A DNA stretch of 64,000 nucleotides. Source: JAUXEH01 sp965533275 (GTDB lineage Bacteria > Acidobacteriota > Aminicenantia > Aminicenantales > Aminicenantaceae). The notes below the pieces were generated by a model. That model was not told the origin of the DNA. It made no database searches and saw nothing but the letters and a program-made list of their open reading frames with translations. How positions within the stretch are numbered: the first letter of the stretch is position 1; every line of letters starts with the position of its first letter. The position numbers and the translations under genes were made by a program. Below are positions 8,608 through 17,219 of this stretch, in pieces. Location: NCBI GenBank assembly GCA_965533275.1, contig CBESWG010000001.1:1-64000 (forward strand). Reading direction: 5' to 3'.

Positions 8608-8970
8608 TCATGGGACCTGCCACAGCCCTTGCTCGATTCCACCGTGAAAGTATATTGCGATCTTTCCCTGTCCAGGTATCTCCATGGGCTCGAGAGCGAT
8701 CTCGGCGCCAAGTTGCCCGGCCTCCTGGACGGCAGTTTCGATATCGGTCACGCGGAGGTAGGTGCGCACAACTGGCTTCTCCTGATCGTGCATCGGGGCG
8801 CGAATGCCGCAGAGCGAACCGTCGGGTAGTGTCGCGACGAACGAACTCCCCCATTCGGGTCCCTTGGCCTTAAACTGCCAGCCATACGCCTTGCCATAGA
8901 GATGGCACGCAGCCTCAACGTTCGGGGTTACGATTTCAAGGTAGTAGATGGTGTGTTCAGGAACAGCCAT
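8608..8970 (-). CDS. VOC (glyoxalase/bleomycin-resistance fold) protein
   Basis: A 120-aa vicinal-oxygen-chelate protein made of two beta-alpha-beta-beta-beta modules: residues about 8-60 (HTIYYLEIVTPNVEAACHLYGKAYGW) and 65-120 (RTYLRVTDIETAVQEAGQLGAEIA). It probably acts on a small molecule through a bound metal; candidate ligands are the N-terminal HTIYYLE histidine/glutamate and the C-terminal YFHGGIEQG histidine. Good ribosome-binding site (GAGGAGG) before the ATG. With the neighbouring NTF2-like gene it forms a small unit of unknown purpose. Confidence 0.85.
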   Translation of the reverse strand: MAVPEHTIYYLEIVTPNVEAACHLYGKAYGWQFKAKGPEWGSSFVATLPDGSLCGIRAPMHDQEKPVVRTYLRVTDIETAVQEAGQLGAEIALEPMEIPGQGKIAIYFHGGIEQGLWQVP

Positions 8971-9063
8971 TCGTTTGCCTCCTCTTTAATATCTAGTACT
9001 ATTTCTCGATATCTACACACTTCTATCCTGAAATGAGAGTAGCACATCAATTGGATAAATGCT

Positions 9064-9134
9064 GCAAATCCCAGCAAAAACGCTCCTCTCCCCATTCAGC
9101 TGCTTGCCGGCCGACACAGAGATCTGGGATTTGC
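9064..9134. repeat. Inverted repeat in the pyrB leader region
   Basis: GCAAATCCCAG at 9064-9074 is exactly complementary to CTGGGATTTGC at 9124-9134, with 49 nt between. The arms lie 100-170 bp upstream of pyrB in the 266-bp gap after the VOC gene. No run of T follows, so it is not an obvious terminator. It could be a leader structure or an operator pair. Nothing else recognisable lies in this gap. Confidence 0.4.
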
Positions 9135-9236
9135 TATGGTCCTTTTGACTTGTTCTGGCGCAAGCATTGCTTAATGCCCCGTGTATTGATATTCTAGTTT
9201 GGAAATGAAATTGATGACTCATTTGGGAAGGGGATC

Positions 9237-10154
9237 ATGATGACCTTCGAAGGACGCGATATCGTTTCCATTAGAGATTTTACCAAAGAGGACCTGCTGC
9301 ATATTCTGGAAGTGTCCAAAGATATGGAAGGGGAGAAGCCTCAGCTGCTTGCGGGCAAGATCTTGACGACGCTATTCTTTGAGCCTTCGACACGCACACG
9401 CTTGAGTTTCGAGAGCGCGATGTGTCGACTGGGGGGGAGAGTCATCGGTTTTTCGGATGAGAAGGTGTCTTCCGTTAAAAAGGGAGAGACGATCTGGGAT
9501 ACGACCAAGATGGCAGAACAGTACGGTGATGTGGTCGTCATCAGGAGCCCTGTGGAAGGATCCGCGAGACTGGCCGCAGAAGCGGTCTCTGTGCCGGTCA
9601 TCAATGGTGGTGACGGGGCAAACCAGCATCCCACTCAGACCATGCTCGACCTGTACACCATCCAGAAGGCACAGGGGAAGATCGAGGGATTAAAGGTCGG
9701 ATTCCTGGGAGATCTGAAATATGGACGGACCGTCCATAGCCTGGCCATGGCGCTGCGGTATTGGAACGTGGACCTGTATTTCATCGCCCCGGATGCGCTG
9801 CAAATGCCGGCCCAGTACTTGAAGGATCTCAAAAGAGCCGGGATCAAGTGTTCTCAGACACACGATGTGTTCTCGGTCAGTAATGAGCTCGATGTCCTCT
9901 ATGTCACGAGGATTCAAAAGGAGAGATTCCCTGATCCGATGGAATATGAGAAATATAAGAACGCCTACCGTCTGGATCAATCTCTACTGAAACATATCAA
10001 AGGAAACATGAAGATCATGCATCCACTGCCCAGGGTCGGAGAGATAAGCCCAGAGCTGGATGATACGGAGCATGCGGTCTATTTTGAACAGGCCGGCAAT
10101 GGTGTAACGGTGCGGAAGGCCCTGCTGGCTCTGGTTTTGGGAAAGGCATCCTGA
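9237..10154 (+). CDS. pyrB: Aspartate carbamoyltransferase catalytic chain
   Basis: Catalyses carbamoyl phosphate + L-aspartate to N-carbamoyl-L-aspartate, the committed step of pyrimidine synthesis. 305 aa. Visible motifs are FFEPSTRTRLSFESA (the STRTR carbamoyl-phosphate loop), NQHPTQTMLDLYTI (HPTQ), GDLKYGRTVHSLA and MHPLPRVGEI (HPLPR). Two consecutive ATG codons are possible; both follow GAAGGGGATC. The regulatory-chain gene begins 13 bases downstream, so the product is expected to form the c6r6 class B dodecamer with allosteric control. Confidence 0.97.
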   Translation: MMTFEGRDIVSIRDFTKEDLLHILEVSKDMEGEKPQLLAGKILTTLFFEPSTRTRLSFESAMCRLGGRVIGFSDEKVSSVKKGETIWDTTKMAEQYGDVVVIRSPVEGSARLAAEAVSVPVINGGDGANQHPTQTMLDLYTIQKAQGKIEGLKVGFLGDLKYGRTVHSLAMALRYWNVDLYFIAPDALQMPAQYLKDLKRAGIKCSQTHDVFSVSNELDVLYVTRIQKERFPDPMEYEKYKNAYRLDQSLLKHIKGNMKIMHPLPRVGEISPELDDTEHAVYFEQAGNGVTVRKALLALVLGKAS

Positions 10155-10167
10155 GAGGAAGAATCAT

Positions 10168-10626
10168 ATGAATGAAATCGAGAGGAAGATACCTGCCATT
10201 AAGGATGGTTCTGTGATCGACCATATCCCCAGCCGCGATACATTCAGGATCATGCGGATCTTGGATCCTCAGGAATTCACCCATCCGATATCTGTGATAC
10301 TGAATCTGGATAGCGAGAAAATTGGGAAAAAAGGTGTGATCAAGATCGACAATCGGTTCTTGACGGAAAAAGAGGTGAACAAGATCGCCATCCTCGCCCC
10401 CAATGCGACAGTGAGTATCATCAAAAACTACACGATCGTGGAGAAGATCCAGGTCAAGATCCCTGAAGAATTGAGGGGAATCGTCAATTGTTCGAATCCG
10501 ATGTGCGTGACCAACGATGAAGAAGTCAACTCACACTTCAAGGTGGTCGGTGGGGATCCTCTGGAGGTGAAGTGCCTTTACTGCGAACGCGTATATGGGA
10601 AGGACGAAATCGAAATTAAAAGATAA
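10168..10626 (+). CDS. pyrI: Aspartate carbamoyltransferase regulatory chain
   Basis: Regulatory subunit that binds nucleotides at its N-terminal domain and contacts the PyrB trimer through a C-terminal zinc domain. 152 aa, standard length. The four zinc cysteines are present: C108 and C113 (NCSNPMC) and C136 and C139 (CLYC). The allosteric domain contains the HIPSRDTFRI and KGVIKIDNRFLTE segments. Start ATG with GAGAGGAAG upstream; cotranscribed with pyrB. Ends 27 bases from the convergent SYLF gene. Confidence 0.97.
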   Translation: MNEIERKIPAIKDGSVIDHIPSRDTFRIMRILDPQEFTHPISVILNLDSEKIGKKGVIKIDNRFLTEKEVNKIAILAPNATVSIIKNYTIVEKIQVKIPEELRGIVNCSNPMCVTNDEEVNSHFKVVGGDPLEVKCLYCERVYGKDEIEIKR

Positions 10627-10653
10627 TTCGTGCGGTGTTCCCCGGGACTACCG

Positions 10654-11178
10654 CTATTCGATCTTCTCGTAGGTAAACTTTTGTCCTCCGATGGAGGCCT
10701 CGTACATGAGGCCGCCTTTGGTCGCGGTGACGACGGCCACGCCTCCGCTGTAGGCCAGGTCAGCCGATACGCCTACGGACAGAGCCACAGCAGAAACCTG
10801 GGCTCCGAATTCAAAGTTTTCCTGGGTGAAGTGATCGAAGGCCGTCTTGTTCTTGAAAAAGATCACCTCGCTGAATGCCTGCCCCCCGAATTGAAAGCCG
10901 ATCGTGATCTGGATCAGGCTCGACTTCCCGACGAGCTTACCTTGCTCGTAGACGAGCCCCTTGCCGTGGGCCCCACCGATCCCGAAGCCGCCCTTGCCGA
11001 CGTTGGGGAATACCGCATAGGCGTAGGCGTCCCTGAACCAGCCCTGCATGCCCGGATCTCCCTCCTCGAATTGTTCCCTGGCCGCCTGCACCTCAGCCTC
11101 GCTCTGTGCAAAGGCAGGAGAGAATGACAGGCTTAAGATAAGCAGTGCCAGTCCCAAGCCCTTCTGTATCCGATTCAT
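10654..11178 (-). CDS. Exported SYLF (Ysc84/DUF500) lipid-binding protein
   Basis: Exported protein of the SYLF family; eukaryotic members bind phosphoinositides, bacterial roles are little known. 174 aa. Signal peptide residues 1-24 ends at AFAQ. The mature part shows AYAYAVFPNVGKGGFGIGGAHGKG, the QITIGFQFGGQAFSEVIFF core and a glycine/alanine-rich end. I chose the ATG at 11178, which gives a proper signal peptide and follows GGGAGAGGAAAG; a longer frame to 11289 adds 37 unrelated residues. It is divergent from the esterase gene over a 152-bp spacer. Confidence 0.88.
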   Translation of the reverse strand: MNRIQKGLGLALLILSLSFSPAFAQSEAEVQAAREQFEEGDPGMQGWFRDAYAYAVFPNVGKGGFGIGGAHGKGLVYEQGKLVGKSSLIQITIGFQFGGQAFSEVIFFKNKTAFDHFTQENFEFGAQVSAVALSVGVSADLAYSGGVAVVTATKGGLMYEASIGGQKFTYEKIE

Positions 11179-11330
11179 CTTTCCTCTCCCAATTGTCTCC
11201 AAGTCTGAATTTAGTCGGATTATAGTTTTTTGGGCCGCAGGTGTCCAACCAACATTGATCTGGGTGTCTAAACATAATCCCACGATCATGTTATATTAGG
11301 ATCAAAGATCAGGAGTATAGGGAGGACTCG

Positions 11331-12482
11331 ATGTTGAGAGGGATTTGCCGTAAAATACTCGGGGCCCTGGCCGTTTCTGTGCTCTGCCTTCTCATGGCGG
11401 CGGATCCGGCGTTGTGTGGACAGAGCTGGCAGGATATCACCATAGGCAAGGCCTTCTCGTTCCAGTCACGCATTCTGGAGGAGGAAAGAACCCTCCTGTT
11501 CTATCTTCCCGAAGATTATGACACCACATCCGAAAAATATCCCGTACTCTATCTGCTGGACGGGGATGCCCATTTCCACCATGTTTCTGGCATTGTGCAG
11601 TTCCTCGCGCAGCAGAAGGTGATCCCTCCACTGATCGTGGTCGCATTGGCCAACACGGACCGGACCCGGGATTTCACCCCTTTCAAGATAGACCGCAGAC
11701 CGACCAGCGGCGGCGCGGATCGTTTCCAAGAATTCCTGCGCGGGGAAGTGATCCCTCTCGTGGAAGGCCAGTACCGCACACAGCCCTTCCGGATCCTGGT
11801 CGGGCATTCCCTGGGAGGGTTGTTTGCGGTGTATTCTCTGTTGAAGTCGCCCGATCTGTTTCAAGCCTACATCACTGTCAGTGCAGCCATCGGCTACGGG
11901 AACGGCTCCATACAGGGCATGCTGGAGGAAATCCTGGCCGACAGGGAGTCCCTGAAACGATACCTGTACATCTCGGTGGGCGACGAACCCCGATACATCT
12001 CCCGATTGGAGGACTTTTGTGACACTTTGACAAAGAGTGCTCCAGCAGACTTCAGGTGGGATTACAAACACTGGGAGGAAGAGGATCACGCGTCTGTGAC
12101 CCACCGCAGCATATATTCCGGATTGGAAGGGCTCTATTCGGATTGGCGTTTATCCCAGGAACTCATCGACCGGGGATTGGAAGCGGTGGAGGATCATTTC
12201 CATGCTCTGTCCGAATGGTTCGGGTACGGTATCCCGGTTCCCGCCCGAGTGTACAATCTGTACGGGTACAACCTGATCGAGGATAAAAAGATCCCGGAGG
12301 CGATCGGGGTTTTCGAAAAGTGCATCCGGATCCATCCTGAGTATTGGTATGCCTACAGCAATCTGGGCTACTGCTTCATGCTGCAGGGGAAACGTGAGTT
12401 GGCGATTAGGAACCTGGAAAAAGCGCTGGAACTGAATCCTGGCGATCAGCAGGCTGCGCAGCGCTTGAAGCAGCTGAGATAG
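11331..12482 (+). CDS. Exported alpha/beta-hydrolase esterase with C-terminal TPRs
   Basis: 383-aa exported hydrolase of the esterase D/IroE-like family. A signal peptide (about 1-30, ending ALCG) precedes an alpha/beta-hydrolase domain: YPVLYLLDGDAHFHH (strand and oxyanion region), GHSLGGLFAVYSL with nucleophile S160, and a late histidine in EEDHASVTHRSIY. From about residue 305 two tetratricopeptide motifs follow (ARVYNLYGYNLIEDKKIPEAI and YWYAYSNLGYCFMLQGK). The family acts on esters such as siderophore or carbohydrate esters; the substrate here is unknown. Ribosome-binding site AGGGAGGACTCG. Ends 6 bases from the convergent VWFA gene. Confidence 0.85.
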   Translation: MLRGICRKILGALAVSVLCLLMAADPALCGQSWQDITIGKAFSFQSRILEEERTLLFYLPEDYDTTSEKYPVLYLLDGDAHFHHVSGIVQFLAQQKVIPPLIVVALANTDRTRDFTPFKIDRRPTSGGADRFQEFLRGEVIPLVEGQYRTQPFRILVGHSLGGLFAVYSLLKSPDLFQAYITVSAAIGYGNGSIQGMLEEILADRESLKRYLYISVGDEPRYISRLEDFCDTLTKSAPADFRWDYKHWEEEDHASVTHRSIYSGLEGLYSDWRLSQELIDRGLEAVEDHFHALSEWFGYGIPVPARVYNLYGYNLIEDKKIPEAIGVFEKCIRIHPEYWYAYSNLGYCFMLQGKRELAIRNLEKALELNPGDQQAAQRLKQLR

Positions 12483-12488
12483 AGGATC

Positions 12489-13718
12489 CTATTCGGCGAA
12501 GTAACCCAGGCGGTGGACCACTCGAGCGCCTCTGGCTGGGACGCGGACCTCGATGCTGCGGAACTTGCCATCCGATTGGTAGTTCTTGGGAATGTAGTAG
12601 AGAAGGTAGTAGTTTTCTGAAGCGTCCAGCGCTTCCTGGAACAGATATTCCGGATTGCCCGAAGTCTCCACGAAGCCTCCGGTCGCCTTGGACATCTCCC
12701 GGAACGCACTGAAAGTGGAATCTGAGATGCCACGCATCATGATGCGCTCGGTACGGGGGGCGGGCCGAGTGAGATAGAGGAAGTGGATGGAGATGGAGGC
12801 GTCCGCGTAAGCCTGTTTAATGACATCTATGTCGAAAGGGATGTCCTTGTTGTAGAACTCGTAGAGGCTGGTCAGGGTCTGCATGATATCCGGGCGGTCC
12901 TGATAGCGGGCAAAATAATCCTGCAGAATGCTGGGATCGATCATGGGCATGAACTCTTTTTCGTAGAAGATGAATACATATTTCTGCCCGGATTCATATT
13001 TTAAGACATCGGCAAATTCCAGCATCTTTTTCTCGCTTACCAGGTTGAAGTTGTCGAGCTGCCCGATCAGGGTGACGTATTTGTAGATCTTTTCGTCGAC
13101 AAAAAGGCCGTCGTAGGCGGGATTTCCCTCCGTGTCCCGCATCTGGGGCAGGAGTTCTTCGGCCAGGGGGTCTTCGGTCATGGCCAGGGTCAGCTCTGCC
13201 AGGTCGGCCATGGTCGACCTGTACTCAAAGTTGCCTGCCATGATGTCGCGCCGCAGGATGCCGATCAGCTGATCTACGATCTGGCTGCGGGATTTCCGGC
13301 CCAGGGCCTCGCCGCGGAGGTGGTATGTGCTGTCCGGTGTAATGATCCACAGGTTGTCACTGGGATAGATCTCGTTCTGGATAAAATGCTCCACGGCCCT
13401 TCCCATGCGGGGATCATATTCGTTGATTTCGAAAAAGAAGTAGAAATTGCGCTCGGTGTTGGGGGCGAAACGACGGCTTTCCTCGCTCCGCTCCACACTG
13501 GTCTTTTTCACCAGATAGACGGCCTCGATGTTCTGTGGATTCCCGTCTTCGAATACCTCGAAATCCCGGATGGTCAGATCGTCAATGAAGCGGCCATCGG
13601 CAAAGACCCTTACGGGAACCTCGATGTTGATGACCGTGGATTCCTCGGCGATCTGCTGAGGGAATATCGAAAGACAGAAGAACAGAAGTATGGGGAGGAA
13701 CCAGAGAGTCTTCTTCAT
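12489..13718 (-). CDS. Exported VWFA-related protein of the Acidobacteria type
   Basis: 409-aa exported protein. After a signal peptide (1-21, ending FPQQ) comes the INIEVPVRVFADGRFIDDLTIRDFEVFEDG segment, which defines the VWFA-related family common in Acidobacteriota. The von Willebrand A-like domain follows (residues 90-330), but the metal-ion-dependent adhesion site is not the classical DxSxS: FFFEINEYDPRMG occupies the position. The C-terminus has TGGFVETSGNPEYLFQEALDASENYYLLYY, also typical. Function unknown; probably periplasmic or surface-attached. Confidence 0.85.
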   Translation of the reverse strand: MKKTLWFLPILLFFCLSIFPQQIAEESTVINIEVPVRVFADGRFIDDLTIRDFEVFEDGNPQNIEAVYLVKKTSVERSEESRRFAPNTERNFYFFFEINEYDPRMGRAVEHFIQNEIYPSDNLWIITPDSTYHLRGEALGRKSRSQIVDQLIGILRRDIMAGNFEYRSTMADLAELTLAMTEDPLAEELLPQMRDTEGNPAYDGLFVDEKIYKYVTLIGQLDNFNLVSEKKMLEFADVLKYESGQKYVFIFYEKEFMPMIDPSILQDYFARYQDRPDIMQTLTSLYEFYNKDIPFDIDVIKQAYADASISIHFLYLTRPAPRTERIMMRGISDSTFSAFREMSKATGGFVETSGNPEYLFQEALDASENYYLLYYIPKNYQSDGKFRSIEVRVPARGARVVHRLGYFAE

Positions 13719-13951
13719 AGAGATTTCCTTTGAGGTGAGTCAGAGCCAGCAGGACATAAATCCAATAACTTGGATAGAATCCAAAAAACAGTACATTTTA
13801 TTTCGGAGATAGAAAGTAGCCTGTCAAGGTCAACAGGCGTGAAGGCAAGGAAGATAAAACAGCGGCGCGTCAACACGATATATGTGCAGCAAAATGTATG
13901 CCAAATCAAGAACGATACCCATCACGGGAGGAGCTCTGGTTACCAACAAAC

Positions 13952-13981
13952 TTGATTTTTCCAGGCAAGTTCGCACATAAT
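13952..13981 (+). promoter_or_regulatory. Probable promoter of the dehydrogenase-aldolase operon
   Basis: TTGATT (13952-13957), an 18-bp spacer, and CATAAT (13976-13981). The expected start near 13988 leaves a leader of about 19 nt before the ATG at 14007, with GAAGGG as ribosome-binding site. The rest of the 288-bp gap from 13719 shows nothing recognisable. Confidence 0.5.
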
Positions 13982-14006
13982 ACCTGAGAACTTATTGAAG
14001 GGTAAC

Positions 14007-15035
14007 ATGCGAGCTGCAGTGTATTATAACAACCGGGATGTTCGGCTGGAGGAGCGTTCCCAACCCGAAATCGGCCCGGGAGAGATCCTCATGCGAACCG
14101 AGGCGAGCGGCCTGTGTGGGAGCGATGTGCTGGAATGGTACCGCATCAAGAAGGCCCCGCTGGTCCTGGGCCACGAAGTGGCCGGCACTGTTGAGGAAGT
14201 CGGAGAGGGAGTGACCGCTTTCCAGAAGGGCGACAGGATCGTGGCGGCGCATCATGTGCCATGCAACACCTGTCATTACTGCCTGACTGGTCATCATACC
14301 GCCTGCGACACTCTGCGCTCCACCAATTTCGATCCCGGCGGTTTCGCAGAGCTCATTCGCCTGCCCGCAATTAACGTAGATCGCGGGACATTCCGGATCC
14401 CGGAATCCCTGTCCTTCGAGCAGGCCACTTTTCACGAACCCCTTGGCTGTATCATACGCGCGCAGCGGATCCTGAACATCGAATCCGGGCAGTGTTTGGT
14501 GATCCTCGGCAGCGGCATTTCCGGACTGCTGTATACGCACCTGGCTCGCCATGCGGGAGCCGGGAGGATCCTGGCCGTGGATCCCGTTCGCTTCCGCCGT
14601 GAAGCGGCAATCAAGTTTGGCGCCGACAGGGCCACCGCGCCCGACGAAAACGTGATTGAAATCCTGCGCGGGCTCAACTCAGGCAGGCTGGCCGATCAGG
14701 TGATCGTATGCACCGGGGCGGAACAGGCCCAGCATGACGCCCTGAACCTGGTGGAACGGGGAGGATCGATCATGTTTTTCGCCATCCCTGCCGGGGAGGT
14801 CCAGGTCCCGGTTTCCATCAATTCTCTTCTTTTCCGGAACGATATCACCCTTACGACCAGCTATGGTGCCGCGCCTCGGGATTCCTGGGAGGCGCTCAGA
14901 CTGCTGGAGTCTCCAGCCATAGATGTCACCGCCATGGTCACTCACCGCCTTCCTCTGGCTCAAACCGGAGAAGGATTCCGCCTGGTGGCCAGTGCTGGGG
15001 AGTCCCTCAAGGTCATAATAAATCCACAGGAATAG
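14007..15035 (+). CDS. Zinc-dependent alcohol/polyol dehydrogenase
   Basis: Medium-chain dehydrogenase that would oxidise a secondary alcohol or polyol with NAD(P). 342 aa. Catalytic zinc ligands are visible in GLCGSDVLEW and GHEVAGTVEEVGEGV, and the structural zinc region has cysteines in VPCNTCHYCLTGHHTAC. The Rossmann fold carries VILGSGISGLL instead of the usual GxGxxG, followed by D in LAVDP, suggesting NAD preference. I chose ATG 14007 over an in-frame TTG at 13995 because GAAGGG lies just before the ATG. It opens a five-gene operon; its partner aldolase begins 31 bases downstream. Confidence 0.88.
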   Translation: MRAAVYYNNRDVRLEERSQPEIGPGEILMRTEASGLCGSDVLEWYRIKKAPLVLGHEVAGTVEEVGEGVTAFQKGDRIVAAHHVPCNTCHYCLTGHHTACDTLRSTNFDPGGFAELIRLPAINVDRGTFRIPESLSFEQATFHEPLGCIIRAQRILNIESGQCLVILGSGISGLLYTHLARHAGAGRILAVDPVRFRREAAIKFGADRATAPDENVIEILRGLNSGRLADQVIVCTGAEQAQHDALNLVERGGSIMFFAIPAGEVQVPVSINSLLFRNDITLTTSYGAAPRDSWEALRLLESPAIDVTAMVTHRLPLAQTGEGFRLVASAGESLKVIINPQE

Positions 15036-15066
15036 ACAGAATTCATAATTTGCCGAGGAGGAACAC

Positions 15067-15861
15067 ATGGATTGGGGAATACAGAATCGATTGTCCCGTA
15101 TCATCAAACCAAACAACGGGGGGCGTACAGTCATGCTGGCGGTGGACCATGGATACTTCCTGGGCCCGACTCATCGCTTGGCGAACGTATACAACACCGT
15201 GGAGCCGCTGATCGAGTACGCAGATGCCCTGATGCTCACCCGCGGCATCCTGCGTGCTTCCATCCCGGCTGAAAGCCCGGTCCCGGTCGTGCTCCGGGTT
15301 TCGGGAGGCAGCAGCATCATCGGTGAGGACCTTTCCAACGAGACCATCATGACCTCCATGGAAGATGCGGTCCGGCTGAATGTTTCTGCCGTCGCCCTCT
15401 CCATCTTTGTCGGCTCGGACTACGAGACCCAGACGCTGGAGAACCTGGCGATCCTTGTGGATATGGCCCAGGAATACGGCATCCCGGTGCTGGCCGTGAC
15501 CGCGGTGGGAAAGGAGCTGGAAAAACGGGACTCTCGTTTCCTGGCGTTGTCCTGCCGGATCGCCGCGGAATTCGGCGCATCCTTTGTCAAGACCTATTAC
15601 TGCGATGAATTCGAGAAGGTTGTCGAATCTTGTCCGGTGCCGGTGGTGATCGCAGGAGGGCCCAAGCTCGAGACCGAACTCGATGCCTTCCAGATGGCTC
15701 ATGATGCTATTCAGAGAGGAGCCGTTGGAGTGGACATGGGCCGAAATATCTGGCAGAACGATCATCCCGTGGGCATGATCAAGGGAGTCCGTGCCGTTGT
15801 GCATGAGGGAGCCTCTCCTGAAGAAGCCTACGAGATCTTTGCAGCACACAAGGTCTCGTAG
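15067..15861 (+). CDS. LsrF-like DhnA-family class I aldolase/thiolase
   Basis: 264-aa TIM-barrel protein of the DhnA/LsrF family. It resembles LsrF, the thiolase that cleaves phosphorylated AI-2 breakdown product, over its whole length: MDWGIQNRLSRII, TVMLAVDHGYFLGPT, DALMLTRGILRASIP, the Schiff-base lysine K175 in FVKTYY, VPVVIAGGPKL and GVDMGRNIWQ. It lacks the roughly 30-residue N-terminal extension of E. coli LsrF. No other lsr gene is nearby, so quorum-signal breakdown is not supported by context. The family also contains aminodeoxyheptulosonate synthases used in biosynthesis, which would suit the aminotransferase in the same operon. Confidence 0.85.
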   Translation: MDWGIQNRLSRIIKPNNGGRTVMLAVDHGYFLGPTHRLANVYNTVEPLIEYADALMLTRGILRASIPAESPVPVVLRVSGGSSIIGEDLSNETIMTSMEDAVRLNVSAVALSIFVGSDYETQTLENLAILVDMAQEYGIPVLAVTAVGKELEKRDSRFLALSCRIAAEFGASFVKTYYCDEFEKVVESCPVPVVIAGGPKLETELDAFQMAHDAIQRGAVGVDMGRNIWQNDHPVGMIKGVRAVVHEGASPEEAYEIFAAHKVS

Positions 15862-15877
15862 ACCAGGAGAGAAGGAC

Positions 15878-16705
15878 ATGAAGATCGCCCTCATCCAGCA
15901 GCATGCCACACAAGACCGGGACGACAACCTGAAGCGCGGGATCGAGGCGTTTCGTGAGGCAGCCACAGCCGGAGCCGAACTGATTGCGTTTGCCGAGCTG
16001 GGACTCTTGCCTTTCCTGCCGCAGGCAGAAGCAACGCCGGATTCTGCCCGCTGGGCCGAGACAATTCCCGGGCCCACGACGGAGGTGTTCAGCCGGCTGG
16101 CCAGGGAGTACGGGACGGTAGCGGTCCTGAATCTTTTCGAGAGGGAAGGGGACAGGACCTATGATGCATCCCCGGTAATCGATGCGGACGGGTCCCTGCT
16201 GGGAGTCACACGTATGGTCCACATCATGGAGGGTCTCGGATTCTATGAGAAAGGCTACTACACGCCCGGAGACAAAGCCGATTTCGTATTCCAGACCAAG
16301 GTGGGGAAGGTGGGTGTGGCCATCTGTTATGACAGGCATTTCCCGGAATATATGCGCAACCTCGCGCTCCTCGGTGCCGAGATCGTCATGATCCCCCAGG
16401 CGGGGGCTCTGGGCGAATGGACCGAAGGGATCTTCGAGGCGGAACTGCAGGTGGCCGCCTTCCAGAACGGCTACTATGCGGCCCTCGTGAACCGGGTGGG
16501 CAAGGAGGAACACCTGCATTTTTCGGGTGAATCGTTCGTGGTGGACCCGGATGGACGCCTGCTGGCCCAGGCCCCGCAGGGGGAGGATCACATCCTGTAT
16601 GCCGAGATGGATCTGGGTCGAGCAGCCGAGAGCACTGCGAAACGGTTCTTCCTGAGGGATCGTCGTCCTGATGTGTATGGAAAATTTGGTGGATCGGATC
16701 GATAA
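15878..16705 (+). CDS. Carbon-nitrogen hydrolase (nitrilase superfamily), catalytic Lys replaced
   Basis: 275-aa protein of the nitrilase superfamily, closest in layout to N-carbamoylputrescine amidase and beta-ureidopropionase. The nucleophile C150 (VGVAICYDRHFPE) and E40 (IAFAELGLLPF) are present. The position of the catalytic lysine, in the gap-free block GVTRMVHIMEGLGFYEKGYY, is methionine 113 (codon ATG). A cytoplasmic amidase is expected from the family, but activity is uncertain because of this substitution. I chose ATG 15878, after GGAGAGAAGG, 16 bases past the aldolase stop. It sits third in the operon. Confidence 0.85.
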   Translation: MKIALIQQHATQDRDDNLKRGIEAFREAATAGAELIAFAELGLLPFLPQAEATPDSARWAETIPGPTTEVFSRLAREYGTVAVLNLFEREGDRTYDASPVIDADGSLLGVTRMVHIMEGLGFYEKGYYTPGDKADFVFQTKVGKVGVAICYDRHFPEYMRNLALLGAEIVMIPQAGALGEWTEGIFEAELQVAAFQNGYYAALVNRVGKEEHLHFSGESFVVDPDGRLLAQAPQGEDHILYAEMDLGRAAESTAKRFFLRDRRPDVYGKFGGSDR

Positions 16706-16708
16706 GAC

Positions 16709-17188
16709 ATGAAACACTGGTATGTTCTGAACACGAAACCTAAGAAAGAAACCCAGGTGGAACGCATGTTCCTGGAGGCGGGATTCGAGGTCTACAATCC
16801 CAAACTGAAACAGGATGATCGGATCGTTCCATTTTTTGCGGGCTATGCATTCCTCCGTTTTGATTTTCCCGAGGAGTACCGCCTGGTCAAGTATACACGG
16901 GGAGTCAAAAAAGTCGTGGGCAGCCCGGAAGGCCCCACTCCCGTTCCCGAGGAGGCGATCGAAAGGATCAGAGCCCGCGAGGTCAACGGCCTCGTCGAGT
17001 TCGACAAGTATGGCGAGGAACCTTCCGTGGGAGATGAGATCCAGATCATGGAGGGCCCGCTGAAGGGGCTGCGGGGGATTTTCAAGCGGGAGATGACGCA
17101 GAACGAACGGGTGCTGATCCTGCTCAACTATGTGGCCTTTCAAGGCCAGATGATCGTAGAGAAAAAAAAGCTGAAAAAAGTCTATTGA
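16709..17188 (+). CDS. NusG paralogue (RfaH/UpxY/LoaP-type antiterminator)
   Basis: 159-aa specialised NusG-family factor, expected to ride on RNA polymerase and suppress termination in a particular operon. The NGN domain runs from HWYVLNTKPKKETQVERMFLEAG to about residue 95 and includes FFAGYAFLRFDF and TRGVKKVVG. The KOW motif is at about 108-135 (VGDEIQIMEGPLKGLRGIFK). It is shorter than housekeeping NusG and lies outside any rpl or secE context. Three bases separate it from the preceding gene. Its position inside a metabolic operon suggests that it controls this operon or a remote surface-polysaccharide or natural-product cluster. Confidence 0.88.
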   Translation: MKHWYVLNTKPKKETQVERMFLEAGFEVYNPKLKQDDRIVPFFAGYAFLRFDFPEEYRLVKYTRGVKKVVGSPEGPTPVPEEAIERIRAREVNGLVEFDKYGEEPSVGDEIQIMEGPLKGLRGIFKREMTQNERVLILLNYVAFQGQMIVEKKKLKKVY

Positions 17189-17219
17189 GAATTCGAATCC
17201 GGACAGAGGAGAATAGGAC

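Noticed and set aside
9145..9173. TTGACT upstream of pyrB as promoter
   Set aside because: No acceptable -10 hexamer lies 16-18 bp downstream (TGCTTA region).
9013..9222. 69-codon minus-strand frame between VOC and pyrB
   Set aside because: No ribosome-binding site, no domain, and a composition unlike neighbouring proteins.
8021..9236. Possible integrated island beside the initiator tRNA (NTF2-like and VOC genes)
   Set aside because: No repeat of the tRNA 3' end is found downstream and no integrase is present.
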